A stretch of 64,000 nucleotides of DNA, from contig OY744462.1 of NCBI GenBank assembly GCA_963556145.1, forward strand, positions 8,370,001-8,434,000, written 5' to 3'. The notes below the pieces were generated by a model that did no database searches, had not been told where the DNA came from, and saw only the letters and a list, made by a program, of their open reading frames with translations. This DNA is from Hygrocybe punicea (taxonomy: Eukaryota; Basidiomycota; Agaricomycetes; Agaricales; Hygrophoraceae). Of this stretch, positions 59,312 to 64,000 are shown piece after piece. Every line of letters begins with the position of its first letter. The stretch's first letter is position 1. The translations under genes were made by a program, and so were the position numbers.

Positions 59312-60183
59312 TAGGGATGGACCACGGGTTCGTGACGGGTTGGCATGGCCAACACCGCACCCATACCCGCTGAACCTGCACCCATAACGGGTACAACCCG
59401 TACCGTCCGTTCTGACCCTTGGTGCCCTGGTTACCCATACCCGTCTGTCCAAACCCGTGGTCCCCCGGTTTTTTCGGAGCCAGGGTGTGCCCAAAGTCAT
59501 CGCAAACACCCAGCACACGTCAATTGATGTGGCTGGTTTGTTTTGCGATGGCTCTGCCGCCCTCGGCCTCTTGACGCACCTGCCAACTTCCACCGTCATC
59601 GCTGGAACGGCTTGGCCACTGGGCCAGAGCCAACATCAACGACGTTGGTGTTGGGTCGTCGTATCGTCGTGTTAACAGCGTCGTCGTCGTCACGTCGTGT
59701 CGCCATCGTCGCCATGTCGTGCCGCCGCCGTTTAGCAATGAAACTAAATAAAAATAATAAAGTAGCAAGCATTAGCACGAGCCAGTTTAATGAGATGATG
59801 ATAATTGACATACCTGACAGCCAGAGGGTGGGCGCACCACCTCACTGGCTGTTTTCCCGGCCATGCATAAACTCGTTGTGGTCGTTGTCGTTGTAGTCGT
59901 TGTTGTAGTCATCGTTGTTGCTGTTGTTTTGTGTTCATAGTTGTTATTGTTGTTGTCATCACGGTTGTTGTTGTTGTCGTCACGGTCATTGTTGTAGTCA
60001 TCATGGTCGTTGTTGTAGTCGTTGTTGTAGTCGTCGTCGTGTGTTGACATACCCGTGAAAACCGCGACACCGCGGGTATGGGTGACAGTATGGTCACGGG
60101 TGATGAAACCAAACACCCTACCCATACCCGCGCAACCCGTTTTGGTAATACCGCGGGTTGACCCAAACCCGTGGTCAACCCTA
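59312..60183. mobile_element. 872-bp hAT-type MITE with perfect 8-bp TSD
   Basis: Both sides carry CGGAGGAT (59304-59311 and 60184-60191). The termini read inward are TAGGGATGGACCACGGG and TAGGGTTGACCACGGG. The interior has many ACCCGTACCCGC/GCGGGT-type words and a GTTGTAGTC-like repeat; no transposase. Removing the unit and one target copy rejoins the host frame as LWPE/DSKGY. The terminus matches hAT-3 at 61190, so hAT-3 or a relative probably mobilised it. Confidence 0.9.
59875..60045. repeat. GTT/GTC trinucleotide-like repeat array inside the MITE
   Basis: Imperfect tandem copies of GTTGTAGTC, GTTGTTGTC and similar 9-mers run for about 170 bp. On the minus strand this reads as Asp/Asn or Thr runs with no coding meaning. 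Confidence 0.75.
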
Positions 60184-61189
60184 CGGAGGATTCCAAGGGT
60201 TATTCCATTGAGCAGGGCCTCATCATAGTATATAACTTCATGAGGATATATTTGGAGGATGCCAATTCCAGAGTCAACTGCTGCCACAAATCTGTTTGGG
60301 TTGCCCTAGTTGAAGGGTGCACAATGTTTTATGAACATACATTCTTTACTGATTTTGCCTTAGCTCTGGTGCAGGGTTTTGCCACTTTACAAAGCGTACA
60401 TTTGACAACTACAGGCACCTGGGGATGAGAGTGTTCTCGATGGTCATCCGTTTTATGCTTTGGCACAAACATGGCCACATCGAACATTTGGGGGATTTCT
60501 GGCCCAAGGTGACACAAATCCAGCTCAATCTCTTCACCGAACTCTACACCCTGTTGTTGCAAGGGGCAGATGCAGATCTGGCGAGTGTGGCAACAATATG
60601 TCACCAGATACTGTTCTCCATGTTTACAATGTCAATGGATGCATGGAAGAAAGTAGATTCAGCTCTGGAACAATCTTTAAACTTCACCGTGGTTGCACCA
60701 CAGCCTGGAGAATGGCTTTCACTGATTTGTCTTGGCCAGAACTTTGCATGCACGCAAAGAACCATATTCTCAACACTTCTCCACACTGCTTGGCATAATG
60801 GGATTGTGACCAACTTCACGCTGGAAAACCATCAGCAGTTTCCAGGCCATGTCCACTAAGACTTTTCCTGTGATCTTGAAGACGATGATGACATAGAAAA
60901 TGAAATTGCTCAACAGGAGACCCAAGGCATTGAAGACGACATTACATTTGATAAATTCAGCCCCGCTGATATGGAAAGCAGCAGTTGGGGTCTCAATCTT
61001 TTTGATGTTGCTGGAGTGGAAGAACATGCCACCTGAGTCGGTGATTCTTTCAAAGAAACAGGTGATATGGGTATGGATATTATCGAGGATCATAATGAAC
61101 ATGATGACCTATTGAAGTGGGTACTACCTCTTTCGACTTTACTCTGAACTCACCCCTGCCATGATAGGTTACTCCGTGGATATCAAAAA

Positions 61190-64000
61190 TAGGGATGACC
61201 ACGGGTTCTTGATGGGTCTCGCTTACTAAAACCTTACCTGCACCCGCTAAAACCGTACCCCTTAAGGGTTTACATATACACGACCCTTAATATACACAGT
61301 TAATCAGAAAACCGCGGTAGCAATAGAAACCGTGGGTCATTGTGCCATATTAGTACATACAAGGAGGTCACAGGCACCTCCGATTCGAGACGGCTATCAT
61401 ACACGATTTGAGACGGTTATCACACTTCAACAGACGGCATATTCTTCAACTTCCTTTTCTTTGTCTCCGCCGACACTGCTCTCAAGACATCCTCCATCAA
61501 AATGAGGTCATGACGAGACCACAAACCAAGGCCAAGACAGGCGCGAATCGTTGACGGCACCATGCGGTTGCAGCTGAAAGAGAGCAGGTGATGGCCTTGC
61601 GAGAAGACGCGTTCCACTGCCGTCGACGTAGCTTACATATTACAATATTAGTACTTGCTGTATCAGCCAAAAAATGTACATACCGGGCATACTGAGATAG
61701 TCCAAGGCCATCCTCGATAAGGCCGGATAGATATGCGTGTGATCTGCCCACCATTTCAACGGGTCTTTGATATTCTCAACGGGTGTGTGCAAGTACTCGT
61801 CCAGGTCATGGGTCCGAGACAGCACAACCTTGCTGCCGACGGAGATGTTTGCGAAGTCGGTGTCACTGTCACTTCCCTGAGAATCAATACCGTTAGTAAA
61901 TTACACCACGATTACAATAGATCGGTACCTGTTCCTTGCGCGCTGTGCCAACCTTGTCCTCTGTAGTCTGATATGTGGCCAGGAACTCGTCGCACACCAA
62001 CTTATCTGCTTGCTTGATCCAAGAAATCTCCCACTCGTTTTGTCGGAAATACTCCAACTTGAGGCCTGGATGTAGCACTGCAAAATATCAGGATATCCAA
62101 TCAATGCATCAGTAGTTAAGACAATATACCCATAGCGATACGGTAGATTGTCGTTGCGTCTGTTAGTGAATAGTATTGGTCCATCTTCTTGCATGCTAAA
62201 ACGAGTGCCGCCATGATAGCTGGGTGGAGAGTCTGCTTTGTCTTCTGTTTGAGAGGCGCGGTGATCTTGTCCATGGCAGGGATCACTGAAGCAATTGAAG
62301 CAGAGTTACTAGAAAAAAAAACCGTGGCTTTCTTGTATTGCTGTGAGGTGTCAGTGTATGAATGTCAGAGACCTGGAATGGTATTTACCTCGAGAACACC
62401 CACAAGATCTTCGATGATCTGCCAGTCCTCCGAATCCAACTCGAACCGCCGCAACTTCAAGTTCTTGTTGGCGGTGACCTGGTCAATTGCCTTGCGGTAT
62501 ATCAGCGCAAAGGCCATCATGTCATGGGTCAAGTTCCACCGAGTGACAACATCGCGAGGAATCAGCCATGCCTTGAGGTCAAGTGTTTGGCAGGTACGGC
62601 GCCATGCTGGAAGGGTGATGGTTGTGGAATGGATGATTGTGAAAGCCAACTTGCGGAGCTAGGTTGGCGGAAGGAGAGAGTGTTGCGATAAGAGACAAGA
62701 ACATGAGCTTTGTATGGCAAGTGGAATGTTACAAGCCAAAGCGTCAAACCTTGGTAACTGTTTCGTGCACTCCTGCCATCTTTGCCAACAGATCCTCACG
62801 ATCAACCTCATCAAGCTTATCAATCTCATCATCCGAATCCTCTACGTCTTCTTCAATACCATTCGCATCTTCATCATCATCATCATCGTTGATCTCATCG
62901 TCATCATCTAGATCGACTTCCTCAAGCGAAGGCATCTCATCGTCATCTTCAGACCCTTTCGAAAACGCCAGATTGAAAGGCTTAAGGAGCGTCTTGGCCG
63001 AGAGTTGAAGGGTGTGGTTGAAGCAGCGAACGTGATGTTCTTCATCAAACGAGTTGTCAAGCAAAGCTAGCTCACGAATTTGTTTATCATTTGAAGATGC
63101 GTTGTCGGCTATGATGCCGAGCAGCTGAATGATAAATGTTAGTATTTTGTACAAGGTCTACATTGTACAAGATGCAAGACATAATACCAGACCTTGTTCT
63201 GTAGCTCAAACTCCTCAAGCATCACCTCGAAAGCACGAGCGAGTGCGATGCCGGTATGAGATTCCGGGATCTCTTTGATATTGAGTAAAAAGCCCAGCAT
63301 CTGGCCCTCGTGCTGTAGGTGAACCGTCCAAGCTACAAAGGCCCAATGGTTCGGCAACGTCCAAGCGTCAGTGGCAATGTGAACACGGCCGCAGTAGTCC
63401 TAAAAAATGTGTCAGAAAGGGAATACTCAAGCTAAGGTGCTCACCATAAGTAGTGCAATAATCCTGATGCGAGAACGTCTATACGATGAGGTAATATCCC
63501 GCACGATGGTTGTGTGCCCGGGAAGGCTGATATGTGGTCATCCGGCAGTGAGCAATTCCCGCAGTTCTTGATCATTTATGATACTGATCGGGCGACTGTT
63601 CTCCGTCACCCACCTGACTACATGGGCACTGCACAGGTGTTATTTAATGAACAAGAAGAAATCAGGGTGCCTACCGAACTTCCGCATTTGTATGGGCGCG
63701 ATGTGAGTATCGTTGAGCGATCTGGCCTTGCCGAGTGAACGCAGAAAAGATCGAGCCGCTCACAGCAGAGATGGCCCCCGGACTACCTATGGCGACCTTC
63801 ATGGCATCTTCGCCATGGCACTTGATGGCATGTGCCTTGAGATTGGTGGTGGAGGCCCGATCTTTGGAGTCTTGATACCTCTTGACTCCACCACCGGCTG
63901 AAGTCTTGCACTGACGAGTGGCGCATTGGAAGAAATGGCAGAGGCGGCCGTTGTGGAACTGGATGAGCACGGTGGGCTTGAAAAATGTATAGATCGGGGA
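61190..64000 (-). mobile_element. hAT-3, truncated by the window edge
   Basis: The left terminus TAGGGATGACCACGGGTT begins at 61190; the preceding eight bases are ATCAAAAA, a candidate target duplication. A minus-strand hAT transposase fills the rest and continues past 64000. A 22-base direct repeat with few differences (GATT[C/T]GAGACGG[C/T]TATCA, 61383-61425) lies near the transposase stop. Confidence 0.75.
61420..64000 (-). CDS. hAT-3 transposase, 5' end outside the window
   Basis: Read from the right edge, the protein starts with TVLIQFHNGRLCHFFQCATRQC and later HAIKCHG, a BED-type finger, then QRYSHRAHTNAEVR. HIATDAWTLPNHWAFVAW carries the first catalytic Asp and LLGIIADNASSNDKQ the second. 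An unusual Asp/Glu-rich insertion (about 62790-62960) follows. PRDVVTRWNLTHDMM is the conserved RW block, and the C-terminal dimerisation domain has AVERVFSQGHHLLSFSCNRM, stop at 61420-61422. Several short introns. The frames look largely open, so it could be functional if the missing 5' end is intact. Confidence 0.8.

Larger units (their letters stand above)
57398..61150 (+). pseudogene. Degenerate ORF of a transposon-like family with Cys/His knuckle
   Basis: Plus-strand blocks in order: KVDLSEMDLLRIGLLHG and GSWEMVQYWPRMKGAKFELP (57760-57960), VYNVHKTAFSRSGSNIALLL, TKQEIVAKAEGIQLSELIPG and ICVQCPKCHQWI (58730-58945), KSGVFRNFRAHFASTACKKW, SDYRKQALRVPFSLDYQS and PQYLMDFGWVSYVEGLHAHP (58960-59250). 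After the 872-bp MITE the frame resumes EDSKGYSIEQGLIIVYNFMR, then MVIRFMLWHKHGHIEHLGDFWP and SMDAWKKVDSALEQSLNF. CPKCHQW with a downstream His suggests a C2H2-like finger. I recall similar ORFs as dispersed, transposon-associated genes in agaricomycetes, perhaps with a helicase, but cannot name the family. Stops and frameshifts are frequent. Confidence 0.45.

Noticed and set aside
59787..60287. Minus-strand open frame with long Asn/Asp runs
   Set aside because: It is produced by the trinucleotide-like array of the MITE and crosses the MITE border.

Overview
The window is fungal nuclear DNA, most likely from an agaricomycete basidiomycete. Host genes carry many 50-75 nt GT..AG introns on both strands. 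The gene content is typical of that group: DUF4246, Crinkler-type kinase, BTB and MYND proteins, single-pass surface proteins, a CxC5/CxC6 cysteine-cluster gene and BED-finger hAT transposons. About half of the window is mobile DNA or broken genes.

Layout. 1-2,044: no recognised gene. 2,248-18,785: a transposon nest. A hAT element (hAT-1) carries a CxC5/CxC6 gene upstream of its BED/hATC transposase. A near-identical, internally deleted copy lies inverted at 15,711-18,785. Between the copies are a degenerate reverse transcriptase ORF interrupted by two clean insertions (a 42-bp TIR-only element and hAT-2, each with perfect 8-bp target duplications), a gag-like fragment in the opposite orientation, and a fragment of DNA polymerase epsilon. 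19,758-21,229: a transmembrane protein. 21,489-31,970: one DUF4246 gene cut into three pieces by a 2-kb DNA element and a 6.4-kb LINE. 32,200-33,204: a degenerate ubiquitin-like/STAND-type gene.

33,651-52,314 is the conserved core: COA1 (cytochrome oxidase assembly), SCD6 (Lsm14-family mRNP protein), a BTB protein, RPN7 and RPN6, a Crinkler-kinase with an internal stop, a MYND protein, a surface protein, a low-complexity protein and a secreted or membrane phosphodiesterase. RPN7 and RPN6 both encode proteasome lid subunits and are transcribed divergently from a 98-bp intergenic region.

54,150-56,970 is a mosaic of broken housekeeping genes: a GPATCH1-like gene whose 5' part is inverted, joined tail to tail with a truncated MAK11. 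From 57,398 to the end is a second transposon zone: a degenerate zinc-knuckle ORF split by an 872-bp hAT-type MITE, then a third hAT (hAT-3) that runs off the right edge and shares terminal sequence with the MITE.

The candidates for something new are the hAT element with a CxC5/CxC6 gene as cargo and the 42-bp element built almost only of its termini. All identifications come from reading motifs by eye. No database search was run.
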